64,000 bases of DNA from Bursaphelenchus xylophilus (GCA_904066235.2 CAJFCV020000005.1:11155501-11219500); one strand, 5' to 3'. Positions 1 to 11,100 are shown, numbered from the stretch's first letter. Numbers and translations: made by a program. Notes: generated by a model from the sequence alone, not told the origin.

Positions 1-1062
1 CCTACTTCAGAAGGTCGTAGCGACCTCTTTTTGCATCTTAAAATTTCGTTATTTCGTGGAAAAAAATTAATGTCGTTTTTAAACGACATTTTAAAAAAAT
101 ACGTATTCCAAAAAAGAAGTCGTTGCGCCGTCTCCGCCCGAAATTACAGCCTCCGAATTTCCTTCACGTTTTTTGTAAGACCCTGTATATTCACCATGAG
201 GAAGGATGATGATTATTGACCCGAAGACTGACCTCCAGTGTGGGTAGGGGAGTGTAGATGAAGGCTGCGGGGTGGAAGTTGGCTGGACTGGAGTTTGCAG
301 GCACATTGGGACCATATTTGGCATGTTCTCCTTGATCTTCGCCGGCTTCCACATTGACATATTTTGCACTGTGCGTTTTTTCGCTTTTGCACAGTGCAAA
401 ATCTGAAATGCACGGTGCAAAATAGAGGTTTTTGCACGGCGCGGACTCGCGACCAAATGTCTACACACCTTTAAAAAAAAGAGACTCTCAGCTCGCGCTT
501 TGCAGAAACCATCAAAATTTATAAATCGAAAATCTTCAAAAATACAAAAATTTCTTAAAGTTTTTGTTATTTTTGTTGCTCTCCAATGATTTTCCAGCCA
601 CGTGTGGCCCAAAAAAAAAACAAAAAAAAACACCCATCGTAATGTTCCATTGCGGATTTTAAAGCCCCTTGACTTGTTGTGTCAACAAACGGCCGAAGAA
701 ACCAGATTCCCGCAACAGAGGGTGTATTGACATCCCACTTTTTTTGACCTTACAAGATTTCGCTTCCGACTTTGAAATCCCAAAAAGAAGCTGTCTAAAG
801 TACGTCGCCATTGTGTGGCGACGACAAAAAACGCATTCAAAGTGCGTCTCGTGCGACTTTGGGTTCGATAAAGGCATAAATTTAGATTAATTCCTTGTCC
901 TACTCGCGTCCCAATGTTCGGACAATTCGCACTGTACGTTTTCTGCGGATTTTCGCACGCACCGCGGTGATTTAGCGCTTTTGCACTAGGGATACAGTGC
1001 TTGTGTCGCATTGCCCAATTTTTGCGCGAGTTCGGCGACAGAATTATCGGGCCTTCAGAATA
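1..1062. other. Intergenic stretch without a recognised gene
   Basis: I see no credible coding exon here. Open frames up to 180 codons occur on the minus strand but have low-complexity composition and overlap repeat words. A cluster of GCACTGTGC, GCACAGTGC and GCACGGTGC palindromic words lies at about 365-440, the same words that fill many other repeats in the window. Confidence 0.6.
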
Positions 1063-1580
1063 AGTCGTTCCAGAAAGTGCGTAGATTTTTTCCGGCCTTT
1101 TTTCGCACCACACAATGCAAGTTTTCTGTTCCACGCGCGACGTGAGCGTTTACGAAACGTTTTCCCTGTGCAATTTCATTTCGCACGCCGAAAATTCGCT
1201 CCGGGGCCAATGCGCAAAGTTTGCTGAAAGTTAGCTGAAAATGGTAGGGCGCAGCTCGGAAAACTGGCACGGGCGCGGCTCGCGTCTCGGGGGCAGCTCG
1301 GAAAACAAGCTTTCGCAGCTCACCGAAGCTAAGTTTCGGCTTTTTTTCGAGCTGCGCACAAGACGCGAGCTGCGCCCGTGCAAACTCTCCGAGCTGCGCC
1401 CTATGATTTCCAGCAAACTTTCAGATAGCGCATTGGCCCCCGGTTCCGTTGAGAAAACCTTGTGTCGCAGCGATATTGGACTTGCACGATGCAAAAGATC
1501 AAATGCACGCCGCAAAACGGGTTTTTTGTGCACGGTGCGGCTTACGACAAAAACTCTACGCACTTTCTGGAACGACTAGT
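1063..1580. repeat. Foldback GCAC module with nested hairpins
   Basis: The ends are inverted copies of one another: GTCGTTCCAGAAAGTGCGTA near 1065 and its complement ending near 1576. A second inverted pair (GGGGCCAATGCGC near 1204 and GCGCATTGGCCCCC near 1431) and a third (AGGGCGCAGCTCGGAAAACT at 1246 against AGCTGCGCCCT ending at 1402) are nested inside. The interior encodes nothing recognisable. The same right end, TACGCACTTTCTGGAACG, recurs near 13105 and 17409, so this is one member of a dispersed family. Confidence 0.75.
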
Positions 1581-1853
1581 ATTACATTTTTGTGCAAAAC
1601 CGCAGCGGCGCAGATGAGAAAAGCTTACGTCGCAGCGTTGACCAAAAAAAGGTCAATGCACGGTGCAAAATGTCGCGGGCTTTTATGCAGAGTGCGCGTC
1701 GCGATAAATGTCCAGGCACTTTGTGAAAATCTAATAGCCAAGTAGTGGAACTTTCATAAAGTGCGTAGACTTCTCGTTACGGGACAAAACGCACGCTGCA
1801 AACACCAATTCGCATAACAAAAAGTTTATGCACTTTTGAAGACGCCTAAATAG

Positions 1854-1999
1854 TATCAGTCTGTCGAGAAAATAATGGGTACCCTGCCGCTTCGAAAATC
1901 GCATCGCCGTCGGGAAAATGAGTTGCGTCGCGGCAAAGTCAACTTGCTTTTCAGTCGGCGCAGCGACATTGTGTTCATTATTTTCCCGACAGACTGACA
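1854..1999. mobile_element. Family A MITE (subtype A1)
   Basis: Family A is the most frequent element here. Its ends are inverted copies of TCAGTCTGTCGGGAAAATAA, flanked by TA, and it is 75-170 bp long with no coding capacity. Subtype A1 has interior words such as GCGACACGATCGGCGCAG and ATTTTCTCGGCGGCGAT. This copy has both ends. The TA target fits a Tc1/mariner-type mechanism; the source transposase is not in the window. Confidence 0.85.
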
Positions 2000-2357
2000 T
2001 CTTCCGGTCTGTGCGCTGTCGCTTAGGTAGACGAGAGTTTTCTTCGTCCCGCCGCCGCGACGTGGGAGCTAATTTAAAATAATCCGGTGCTTGAGCCCGC
2101 GGGGCGCCTGAAGGAATCCTTGTTGTTGTTTTTCCGACCCATCCGTCAAAGTCCAGGCCTAGGTTAAAGGACTCCAAGTTTGGGGCATGGAATCCATCTT
2201 ATTGTAGTCGTTGGGTCTTTGGAAATTGGAAAATAAAATATGTACAGAGATGGTTGGGGCGAGACTTGTAGCAAACGCTTTGTGGTCGCTGGATTTGTAT
2301 TTTGAGGCAGAAAAGTTTGAAGCTAGAAGTGATTTTTTGAGTGGAATTTTGTGACTA

Positions 2358-2965
2358 ACGAGGAAAGTACTTCTACGGGGCATGGAGTTACAGGTCGAGT
2401 CATATATCAAAAAAATCGTAAAAGTTTTCTGATTCAGAATATGTAAAAGTTAGCTGCCTAATTTTGGTTTGTCATGGTGAAAAAATCCTCAGAACTTTTT
2501 TCGCAACACCACACAAATTCCTCTCTTTTATATTGGAACTACTAATTAAGGTGTTGTATTAATCAAATTTGATATTTTAAGGCTTGTCAAGATGCCAGCG
2601 TTCAATTTGGCTCAAAATAAAGCTTTTGATTTGGGAAAAACTTTGTCAAAAAAGCATTTGCGTGGAAACTTCTGAGGATTTTTTCACCCTTACAAACCCA
2701 AATTAGGCAGCTAAGGTTTACATATTCTGAATCAGAAAAATTTTGCGATTTTTTTGATATATCAGTCTGTCGGGAAAATAACGGCGGATCGTCGCGCCTC
2801 GGAATCGCCCCTCATCGCTTTGCGACTGCAAGCCGCGACTGGGGATTTCGTGCGCGATAGCGGCGAGGCGAGACATTTTGATGCGATGATCCGCCGTTAT
2901 TTTTCCGACAGACTGATATGACTCGACCTGTAACCCCATATCCCACAGAAGTACTTTTCTTGTAA
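2358..2965. mobile_element. Foldback element interrupted by a family A MITE
   Basis: The left arm (AAAGTACTTCTACGGGGCAT from about 2364, then CAGGTCGAGTCATATATC) and the right arm (GACTCGACCTGTAACCCC through AGAAGTACTTTTCTTG) are inverted copies. Both arms also share the AATTAGGCAGCTAA words facing inward. The right arm is split by a family A copy at 2760-2919. A second, one-armed copy lies at 12374-12634. Confidence 0.8.
2760..2919. mobile_element. Family A MITE (subtype A2), inserted in a foldback arm
   Basis: Subtype A2 has a GC-rich interior beginning CGGCGGATCGTCGCGCCTCG and is itself palindromic, ending CGACGATCCGCCGTTATTTT. The copy sits inside the right arm of the 2358-2965 foldback. 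The uninterrupted left arm supplies the empty site: GATATATGACTCG is restored when TCAGTC...GACTGA plus one TA is removed. This proves insertion into TA. Confidence 0.9.
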
Positions 2966-4111
2966 AATACGAAAAAAATGGTGATTTACTGTGGTGAATG
3001 GGTTCAATTTTCCTAAAAAGGTCACTTGGCTTCCAAAAAAATCTGGCTAAAAAAAAATGACGATTATGACATCGCCATTGACTAAAAAATCACATTTTGT
3101 TAAGCTTCCAGATGCGACGCTTATATTTTTTTAAATTTTGTACACGTATCATGAATAGTCCATACATTAATTCATGAAAATTTTAGCATACGCTTTGCCG
3201 GGGAAGCTGAGATATTCAACGACCTTTGCCACCGGGAGAATACCGGCTTCGCGCGAAAAAAAAATTTTTTTGCGGACATTCACTCATGATTCTCACATTG
3301 ACACTGTGCCCATTATTTTCTCGACATAGTGATAGCACACATTGCTTCTCAAAAGTCACAATTAAAGTTCAGATATTAGCATATTCCCCCATTCTTTTCT
3401 ATCGTATTCTGTACGTATTTCCCCCAATTTTCTCGGAAAATCTTGTGGCCAAATCGCTTGGCCTCTGCTCAGGAGTAAATGCGATTATCCCATAAAGGTT
3501 TTTGGCCGACGTACGATACAAAACATTAACGTTACAATGTCTACAACACGCTCTTGAGCCGAGGAGATCTTCGATGTCGCGCCTAATCCCCCGAGCGGAT
3601 TTTTACAGTAGCTTCTGACGAGACAACAGGCTTTAAAGTTTCCAAATCGCCTTTACATTGTTTTAGATTGTTGTTTGTCTCCATTTCTTGGCAGAATTCG
3701 AGATTTTTTTGCGTCATCCAATTTTTTCCCCAAATCTTCTTCTGACCTAATAGGGCCCTCTAAACCCATGTTTTTTGGGGGGATTGTGGCCAAGAAATCT
3801 TTTGCGAACCAACTTAAGTGTGTGTGACGCGCATCTCCACAGATTCCGGCGGCTTCTCTGAGTTTCATCCCGCTTTTGGGTGGGGGCCTGCTTCATTCCC
3901 ACTTCCTTATTTTCGCTAATTTTTAATGCAAACAAGTTTTTGGCTAATTGAGACGAATTAATTCTGCAGCCGGATGAATTGCGATGACAAATTGGGAGGT
4001 TGGGGTGGAGATATAAAATATTGCGTATTAGATGACAAAACTAGGCGAAAATATTGTAAATTTGAGCGTTATTATCGGTAAATTTACCGTTTCCTTTCAT
4101 CGGAACTTTTG
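2966..4111. other. Non-coding stretch, degenerate repeat traces
   Basis: No gene is supported. Around 3100-3240 there are worn words of family C (GCGACGCTTAT; GAGATATTCAACGACC). A lone family A right end occurs near 3305-3334 (CCCATTATTTTCTCGAC). The rest is AT-rich with no feature I can name. Confidence 0.5.
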
Positions 4112-4257
4112 TATCAGTCTGTCGGGAAAATAATGTGGATTCGTCGCGCTTTCGTATCTATTATGGTCGCCTTGGGAATTGTTCTTTTGGTCCGCAACTC
4201 CAAGGAAGCGGGATTTTGCTGCCGAAAATCCACATTATTTTCCCGACAAACTGATAA
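4112..4257. mobile_element. Family A MITE, TGTGGAT-type interior
   Basis: Both ends are present, TATCAGTCTGTCGGGAAAAT and ATTATTTTCCCGACAAACTG. The interior carries GTGGATTCGTCGCGC and its partner AAAATCCAC rather than the A1 or A2 words, defining a third small subgroup with the copies at 5521 and 31601. Confidence 0.8.
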
Positions 4258-4367
4258 CTCACAATACTCATGCCTCAAGGCAAATTATGCAACTACTATT
4301 ACCACTTTCACAAAGTGCCTGGACACACAAAAATCCCCAATTTCTTGCACAGTGCACTCACCTTTTT

Positions 4368-4612
4368 TTCGTTGCGGCAGAACTCTACCCCTTTTCTGAA
4401 CTCTCCCCCTTTTTCAACCCTCCCCCTTTTGAACACTCCCCCTTCAGAACTCTCCCCCTTTTTGAACACTCCCCCTTGAATGAACCGTCCCCCTTTTTGA
4501 ACACTCCCCCTCATTTTGAAAATTGAAAAAATGAGGTGTGACATCTTATACGATGAAAATTTTTTTCAAATTGAAAAGAATAAGGTGTGACATCTTATAC
4601 GAATTTTTTTCA
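4368..4612. repeat. Minisatellite of GAACTCTCCCCC units plus 45-50-bp repeats
   Basis: From about 4378 to 4512 a 15-18 bp unit (GAACACTCCCCCTTTTT and variants) is repeated about eight times. It runs directly into two copies of a longer unit containing AGGTGTGACATCTTATACGA and TTTTTTTCAAATTGAAAA. The same pair of units recurs, expanded and folded back, at 39550-40000. Confidence 0.8.
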
Positions 4613-4619
4613 AACTTCT

Positions 4620-4833
4620 TTTGGTGTTGCACTGTGCGTTTGAAATATCGCTGCGACGTAGGCTTTTCTCAACTGCGCCGCTGCGGTTTTGCTCAAAAAT
4701 GCGCACAGTGAAATCGGCTTTTTTGAGGTGTGCACGGTGCGCAAAGCCAAAAATCCACAGTGCGTTGGCGACGAAGGTTCAAGATGCACTTTGCGAAAGC
4801 GAAATGATGTCCAGGCACTTTGTGAAGATGCTA
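4620..4833. repeat. GCAC module
   Basis: This segment holds GCACTGTGC, GCACAGTG and GCACGGTGC words and ends in CCAGGCACTTTGTGAAGATG. That is the inverted form of the CATAAAGTGC ends seen on other GCAC modules. Confidence 0.6.
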
Positions 4834-4834
4834 A

Positions 4835-4993
4835 TATCAGTCTGTCGGAAAAATAACGGCGGATCGTCGCGCCTTGGAATCGCCCATCATCGCTCTGCGA
4901 CTGAAAGCCGCGGCTTGGGATTTGGTGGGCGACAGCGGCGAGACGAGACATTTTGCTGCGACAATCCGCCGTTATTTTCCCGACAAACTGATA
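4835..4993. mobile_element. Family A MITE (subtype A2)
   Basis: A complete copy with the CGGCGGATCGTCGCGCC interior. The left end has one A insertion in the GGGAAAA run. It is followed at once by another truncated TATCAGT end at 4995. Confidence 0.85.
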
Positions 4994-4999
4994 GTATCA

Positions 5000-5212
5000 G
5001 TTCGTTTGCTAGTCCTGCGGTGATTTTTGGCGTTTGCACTCTGCAGGGAAAGCCAGGTGTTGAGGGACAGCCAAAAAAGCTGTTGCACGGTGCAAAAAAC
5101 GAAATTGCACAGTGCAAGGTAAGCTTCTTTTTTTGCACAGTGCACGTCGCCAAAATCAAAAAAAATTGCTCCAGCGATTTTGTAAGCAAAATTATTTTCC
5201 CGACCGACTGAT
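5000..5212. repeat. GCAC module followed by a lone family A end
   Basis: CTAGTCCTGCGGTGATTTTTGG opens the module, split here for length as CTAGTCCTGCGG and TGATTTTTGGCG. Four GCAC words follow, and GCTCCAGCGATTTTGTAAGC closes it. A right family A end (ATTATTTTCCCGACCGACTG) is fused to its edge, and a lone left end lies at about 5256. Confidence 0.6.
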
Positions 5213-5520
5213 AGCGGTTGTTTAATTTGCTTTACAAAATTTTTATTGTGAGTTATCAGTCTGCCGGGAAAATAATGTGGATTTTTGCACTAATGTTATC
5301 AATTCAAACCATGCTTATTCAATTTGTATGTGTGACGTCGGGAGAAACGCTTTGAATTTTAGATTTACATAAATTAAACCGCTGTTCAACGAATGCATTT
5401 TCTAGCATGCATAGGGCAACGTATCAGACTTCTCATGCTTCATGCCAAATTCGAAAAAAGATGTCACGCGTTTTTTCAAACGTTCCCACCAAAAAATCTC
5501 AGTCGGTTTTACTTATCGCA

Positions 5521-5664
5521 ATATTAGTCTGTCGGGAAAATATTGTGGATTTTTCGCAGTAAGAGGTATCGTCGCTGTCGCGCACCATATCCCTAGTCAT
5601 CGCATGAATTATGGGCGATTCCAAGACGCGAAAATTCCGCATTATTTTCCCGGCAGACTGATAG
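5521..5664. mobile_element. Family A MITE, TGTGGAT-type interior
   Basis: The ends are TTAGTCTGTCGGGAAAATAT and ATTATTTTCCCGGCAGACTG with TA at both edges. The interior matches the 4112 copy (TGTGGATTTTTCGC against AAAATTCCGCA). Confidence 0.8.
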
Positions 5665-6229
5665 ATGGCTCATTCTTTTATATTCGGGCTCAAATTCAAT
5701 TTTACATTTATCATTTATCGTAACCTTTTCTTTCATATTTTTCCACTTATACTACCTGTCATAAGTACAAAATTGAATCTCGGAACTGTGATAATTTGAT
5801 ATTCAATTTGGCAGTAAATGCGTTATAAAAACGGGATACGATTAAGCAATAAAATTAACGAAGAAAGTAAATTCGTTGCCCTTTCTCTCAGGTTAATGTT
5901 TCGAAAGTCGTACTTGAGGTAACGTTTTCGGAGTATCTGGTAATTAAAATAATACATGTAGCCATTTTGTGACGGTATAATGAATTTTGTCCCGTGATCG
6001 GCAGCTAGTTGGGAGGGTATTGTAATTTGAAGCCAAAATATGATATTTGAAGCGGGAGAGAGTAGGTGATTACGGGAGAGTAGGTCGGGTGACAAATGCG
6101 TTTTGGTTGGTTTTAACATGGCTCTGGGCGGGGCCGGGTCGTTCATATAAGTGCGGCTTCTATTACAAGACGTAACGTATTTGTTTTGTTATAGCAATTA
6201 ATAAACCATTTTAACCATTCCGTGCCGAT
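5665..6229. other. Non-coding stretch
   Basis: I see no exon, RNA gene or named repeat here. The 107-codon minus-strand frame at 5823-6146 has no recognisable motif and no supporting splice context. Confidence 0.5.
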
Positions 6230-6500
6230 TCAGAGCCGATACGGGGCCGACTTGAGGCCGGGCCGGTATATGGGTTCGGAAAAGGTGTGCGTTTCCTCGG
6301 GTCGTTTCAAAATCGCTCGTTCCGAACCCAGAGAGGTTTCTAGTCGTATCTTTACGACAAAACTGACAACTCTGTCCTACGCTCTGATTTTTTTCAAAAT
6401 TTTGCACACGTATTGGGCTAGGCATGGCTCCGGCTCCGGGCTTTCCAAAATTTTGCCGCCCCGGCACCGGGCTTTGATTTTCAAGCCCGGCCAGTTGCAT
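6230..6500. repeat. GGCCGGGCC-rich element, probably hAT-type
   Basis: Repeated GGCCGGGCC and CCGGGCTT words occur around TAGGCATGGCTCCGGC at about 6419. That is nearly the terminal repeat of the intact hAT-like element at 61032-61504. I cannot locate a matching opposite end with certainty; related GC-rich words continue at 7048-7170. It may be a broken or rearranged copy. Confidence 0.45.
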
Positions 6501-6697
6501 GTAGATGATATCCATTCCAATAGGATACACACCAGAACTCAACAATAAATACCCCGGGATTTGCTCCACCGTTCCCTTTTTCCAACGATTTCTCGAGGTG
6601 CGCCCATTTCCCATCGTCTCGAATTGATCAGCATTGACTTTACGGACTTGAAATCCATTACCATTGATGGCTACTGTCTCATGTCTGTCAGAGCCCT

Positions 6698-7047
6698 TGG
6701 GGCTTCGGTAGTTCAGCCCCCCACGAAAGGTAGTTCAAACCCCCACCGTTTTGCTCGTTTCACACCCCACATAATGAACAAATTAGAATAATACAAAAAA
6801 TGTAAGTGGGGGTTTGATCTAAAACGTAGGGGGTTTGACCTAAAACATAGGGGGCTTTTTCTAAAACGGAGGGGGCTTGATCTAAAACGTAAGGGGCTTG
6901 ATCTAAAACGTAGGGGGCTTGTGCTGGACCATACAACTTGGATTAATTCTTTGAAATAAATTTTGGGGTTCAGAATGGACGAGGGGGGTTGTACTGGGTC
7001 ATGGGGGGCTAAACTGGACTGGGGGGCTGTACTACCTTAGCCCCGAG
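6698..7047. mobile_element. Foldback element with G-rich tandem core
   Basis: The ends are imperfect inverted copies: GGTAGTTCAGCCCCCCAC near 6708 and GGGGGGCTGTACTACC near 7022. Between them six copies of a 22-23-bp unit (TAGGGGGCTTGATCTAAAACG and variants) run from about 6800 to 6925. There is no coding capacity. Confidence 0.7.
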
Positions 7048-7170
7048 CCCTTTTTACCCGCGATTGCATGGGTGGACGGGGAAAACGACCGCCCGGGCCG
7101 ACTATAACGGGCTTTCCATATTTCCAGGCCCCTACTCGGGCCGGGCCCAGCCCGGATTGCAGCCATGCGG

Positions 7171-7763
7171 CCATGCTTATATTGGCTGAGAGACCACGCA
7201 TCAATAACTGCTCGCTTCTTCAAAATGCATAGAATTTTTGCGCACAGTGCTTCTTTGCTCTGTTTTTCGAAAGCTTTTCGAGCGTGCCACTAAACTCCAT
7301 TTTGAATCAGAGTCCAGATCATTTGGTATGTTCTTTCATACATAAACACATTTGATATTTCAACACCAATTACCCGTAGGAATTAGCCGCTAATCCCTGG
7401 AATTAAACGTTCGTGTGTATTGGACATGATGTGGTTTGGACTTGTGGTCTCAAAGAGTTCATTATCAGTCTGTGTTATTCTCCAAATCAATGCGGTGATT
7501 TTTTGAATTCAATAAATAATGGGTGGCCTTTTGGGACCTGAATTTTCCCGTAGTTTGTACTTGGGCGGTTAATTATTACAGCTGTTTCGGGAACCGGGGA
7601 ATTATTCATTTTTCTGCATGAATTCGGACTACCATTTCATGCGGTCTGTCGAAAAATTAGAACTGCGGGGCTAAGATGTGCGAAAGTAAGGAAAACGAAC
7701 CCGCGCTTGATCTTCACTTCCAGAAGTGGTCTAATTTAAAATCACTTCACTTTTTCCATCTGC
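7171..7763. other. Non-coding stretch
   Basis: No gene or named repeat is recognised between the GC-rich block and the family D element at 7764. Confidence 0.5.
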
Positions 7764-8026
7764 TACAGTGAAGGATCTGATCCAGTGGCAAAAAACGTAC
7801 CATTTTGCATCCGGAAAGTACCAAAAATGTCGCGAAATACCTCCCTCTCCAAGTGAAAAAATTCCTTTTTCAAAAGCGCGCCCGCTATTTTTGTGAGGAA
7901 AAAGGGCGCGCCAATCAAAAGAAAGTTTCTTTACTTGGAGAGGGAGGTATTTTGCTACATTTTTTTATACTTCCCGGAAGCAAAATGATACGTTTTTTGC
8001 CACTGAATCAGGCCTTTCACTGTATA
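7764..8026. mobile_element. Family D foldback MITE
   Basis: Family D has long terminal inverted repeats, TACAGTGGGGGACCTGATCC followed by AGTGGCAAAAAACGTACC, and a centre with GAGAGGGAAGCATTTTGCC-type words. TA lies at each edge. This copy is diverged at the left tip (TACAGTGAAGGATCTGATCC). Three more full or partial copies lie at 22349, 53439 and 54764. Confidence 0.85.
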
Positions 8027-8350
8027 TTTATCGCTAGATTTTTTTGTAATCCTGCTCACACGTTTGAAAATATTTCTGTCTATGCTCCTAAAAGTTTTAG
8101 CTCGCCCTTTGCAACGGCAGCCGAGATATTGGACCAGCTTTGTAGCCGAGTGAGGACGTAAAATCCGGAGAGTGTTCGTAGAGGAAATCCGCGCCAAAAA
8201 GGTGGACTGACCTTGCCCAGCTGTGAACTAAAAATCTTGTTTGTCTATGCGACGCACGAGCTCAGAACCTTGCATGTGTCTTAGAAAGAAGTCATCTAAA
8301 ATCGTGCGAGTTTTCATCAAAATCTGAGCGTTGAAGTCTTGTCCACCAAT
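8027..8350. repeat. Worn family C copy
   Basis: The words AAGTTTTAGCTCGCCCTTTG, GCCGAGATATTGG and ATCAAAATCTGAGCG match family C (intact copy at 59624). Both tips are decayed. Confidence 0.55.
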
Positions 8351-8567
8351 TTTTGGAGTATCTGCATAAGGACAGTGACAAGAAAATCATTTCTATGTGG
8401 CAGATTCCGCCTGTCATGACTAATATACACGCCAAGTTTCAAACTGATTGCATTATATTCACTTGAGATATGGGTGGTCAGAAACTTATGTCCGAGAGTA
8501 TACATTCCCTTCAAATTTCCCCTCGATTACATTGATTTCTAGTTTAGACAAGGATTTTATTTATATT

Positions 8568-8726
8568 TATCAGTCTGTCGGGAAAATAATGAGCGCTCTG
8601 TCCATCGAAAGTCGCATCGTCACCGAGAAAATGAATTGTATCGCGGCAAAATCAAATTGATTTCCACTTCAGCGACACGATTGGGGCAGCTACATTGAGC
8701 TCATTATTTTCCCAACAAACTGACAG
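8568..8726. mobile_element. Family A MITE (subtype A1)
   Basis: Both ends are present (TATCAGTCTGTCGGGAAAAT; ATTATTTTCCCAACAAACTG). The interior words ATCGTCACCGAGAAAATGAA and CAGCGACACGATTGGG are typical of A1. Confidence 0.85.
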
Positions 8727-9156
8727 TTGTTGTTAAATCGCAGGTATGAAAACCTGTCCTCGCTATTAATTTATATTTTCTGAATTTTTTTGGCAGATGA
8801 CTTAGTTATATAAAGTGATGTTATATACTTTTTTCTGCACTCTGAATGGGAACTCTCCTCCATTGTCTCATTCAAACTTGCGGGCAAATGTTTTGGCAGC
8901 CAAGAAATCCGCGAGGGTCATCGTATTTCCGCCATTGTCACTTTCCCATAACACATACTAAAGAGCTTCCCGGAAGCTATTATTCGACCGCGTCGTTGTT
9001 GGTCCGTTCAAGTACAGTAGTGGGGGGATTCGGCGGGGAATGCGGGTTGTTGCAATGAGCGGGAAGCCTTGGAAAATTGGCATTTTGAGGATTGGGGTCT
9101 GAGTCAAAGATATATCTGTATTGTATACAGGTGACGTGAAATTTCTATGACATTTT

Positions 9157-9231
9157 TTATCAATTTGTCGGGAAAACAATGAGCACAATGTCAGGCGATG
9201 CAGCGCACACTATTTTCCCGACAGACAGATA
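9157..9231. mobile_element. Internally deleted 75-bp family A copy
   Basis: Left end ATCAATTTGTCGGGAAAACA and right end CTATTTTCCCGACAGACAGA enclose only about 30 bp (CACAATGTCAGGCGATGC). It is the shortest family A copy in the window. Confidence 0.75.
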
Positions 9232-9301
9232 TAGAGGGTTTTTGTCGTATGAAGGTTCATTTTGTCATAAAATTGACCCTTATACCTCTGAAATTATTCG
9301 T

Positions 9302-9462
9302 GATATCAGTCTGTCAGGAAAATAATGGGCGCAATGTTGCTGCGGCGATCATGTCGCTGAAGTGAAACGCAATTTGATTCTCTCGCGACACAGTTAATTT
9401 GCTCGGCGGCAATGTGATTTTCGATGCGACAGAGTACTCACTATTTTTCCGACAGACTGATA
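9302..9462. mobile_element. Family A MITE (subtype A1)
   Basis: Ends TATCAGTCTGTCAGGAAAAT and CACTATTTTTCCGACAGACT are both present. The A1 interior is in the orientation TGCTGCGGCGATCATGTCGC. Confidence 0.85.
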
Positions 9463-9548
9463 TGTAGGCCAGATTTCCAGCTCGAGCTTTGTAGGAACGA
9501 CTACACACTCTTTTGTAATAGTTTGTTGAGTATATTGGGACCCAAAAT

Positions 9549-9708
9549 TATCAGTCTGCCGGGAAAATAACGGCGGATCGTCGCATTAAAATGTCTCGCC
9601 TCGCCGCTATCGCGCACCAAATTCCCAGCCGCGGCTTGAAGTCGCAAAGCGATGATGGGCGATTCCGAGGCGCGACGATCCGCCGTTATTTTCCCGACAG
9701 ACTGATAC
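9549..9708. mobile_element. Family A MITE (subtype A2)
   Basis: A complete copy close to the A2 consensus, in the orientation that starts ACGGCGGATCGTCGCATTAA. Confidence 0.88.
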
Positions 9709-9880
9709 TACGCTTTTCCAAAAATGCGTATTTTTCTTATCACCAACGCACAGGCCATTTTGTCGATTTTTTCACTGTACAAAGATGCTAGTCCTTCGGG
9801 AAAGTCGCCGGACTGGTTTTTGGTATGTGTTATCAGTCTCGGTGCATTCGAGATAAACAAGGGAAGAGGTCGGAGAACTT

Positions 9881-10042
9881 GATATCAGTCTGTCGGGAAA
9901 ATAACGGCAGATTGTGGCGCCTCGAAATCGCCCATCATCGCTTTGCGACTTTAAGCCGCGGCTGGGAATTTGGTGCGCGATAGCAGCGAGGCGAGACATT
10001 ATGATGCGACGATCCGCCGTTATTTTCCCGACAGACTGATAA
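9881..10042. mobile_element. Family A MITE (subtype A2)
   Basis: A complete copy in the opposite interior orientation to its neighbour at 9549. Few differences separate the two, suggesting a young burst. Confidence 0.88.
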
Positions 10043-10159
10043 TGAGAGTAATAAATCTTTTTCCTACCAAAAAATAAAAAAAAAAAAATTCTCTGACTTC
10101 CCGAATCACCATAATCTCCCTGAACCTCATGAACCTTCCGGGAAAATCGTTCGCAATTC

Positions 10160-11100
10160 CCCCCTCAAACCCCGACAACACGCAGATTTGCATATGTAAA
10201 TGACCTGAACCTCACTCGTGTTTAACCCCCATATTTTATCGAAAACAGTGTTCAGTTTATTTAATCGAATTCGTTAAACGTTTTTGGTCCTCGTGGGGGA
10301 AACCGCATAATTTTTTGCTCTTCACTGTAGAAATTGGGTTATGCCTCGGGGGCTGGTCTAATCCAGGAGGTAAAGGAGGAGAAAAAAGGGTATGATTTTA
10401 TTCGAAATGGCATGTGGAGTCTACGTCAGGCTGTAATAATTGCGGTTGGAGGGTTTGGAGCAGTTATTGAAAGGGCAGGCTGCGCCCTGGGATGGGGATT
10501 TTGGGGGTTTAGGGGGAAATTATTGCGATTTTTTTTGATGAAGGGTTGACTAGTGATTATTGGGAGTTTAAGACGATAAAAAATCATCATTTTTGGAGCA
10601 AACCATTATCTCTATATTATACTTGACATTTGATATAAAGCCGCATATTTTTGTAATTTGTGGGCAAGAATTTCTTTCGTATAGCAAAAATTTATTCACA
10701 ATACGATATGGAAAGCCACTGCGGCGAAATATGACCCACCTACAACCACCCTACAGAGAGTTTCATGCGCAGACTGCGCCCTGGAATTCAAATTTTCGTG
10801 ATTTTCAAAGACTTTTTTTTGTAAGGATTACTCGTTGACTAAGATAAATAGAGAGTGTAGAAGATATTAGAAATTAAAACGGATTAAATTTTTTGAAAAA
10901 AAAGATGTTTGTCAGACATGTTATACGTGCCATCTGATATATTAGAAAGTAAAATGTTTGGGATTTTCGGGGAGAAAAATGTATTCTTATCGCGTGAAAC
11001 TACTGAAGATATGTTTATTAAACACTGTCGATTATTTCTAAGACCCTCCCAATCACTTTCCCAAAACGTTTTTTTTCGCAGCCTGCGCCCTGACTTTTTC
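10160..11100. repeat. Degenerate tandem repeat of about 305 bp
   Basis: The words GCAGGCTGCGCCCTGG (about 10465), GCAGACTGCGCCCTGG (about 10768) and GCAGCCTGCGCCCTGA (about 11078) are 302-310 bp apart. Between them smaller words align in order: TTGACTAGTGATTATTGGGA with TTGACTAAGATAAATAGAGA, and ATTTGATATA with ATCTGATATA. I infer three old tandem units. No coding function is seen. Confidence 0.45.

Noticed and set aside
9591..9791. A recurrent frame reading MSRLAAIAHQIPSRGL in at least six places on both strands
   Set aside because: It is the translation of the GC-rich interior of subtype A2 MITEs. The frame runs through the terminal repeat, has no start context or splice support, and its repetition follows the element, not a protein.
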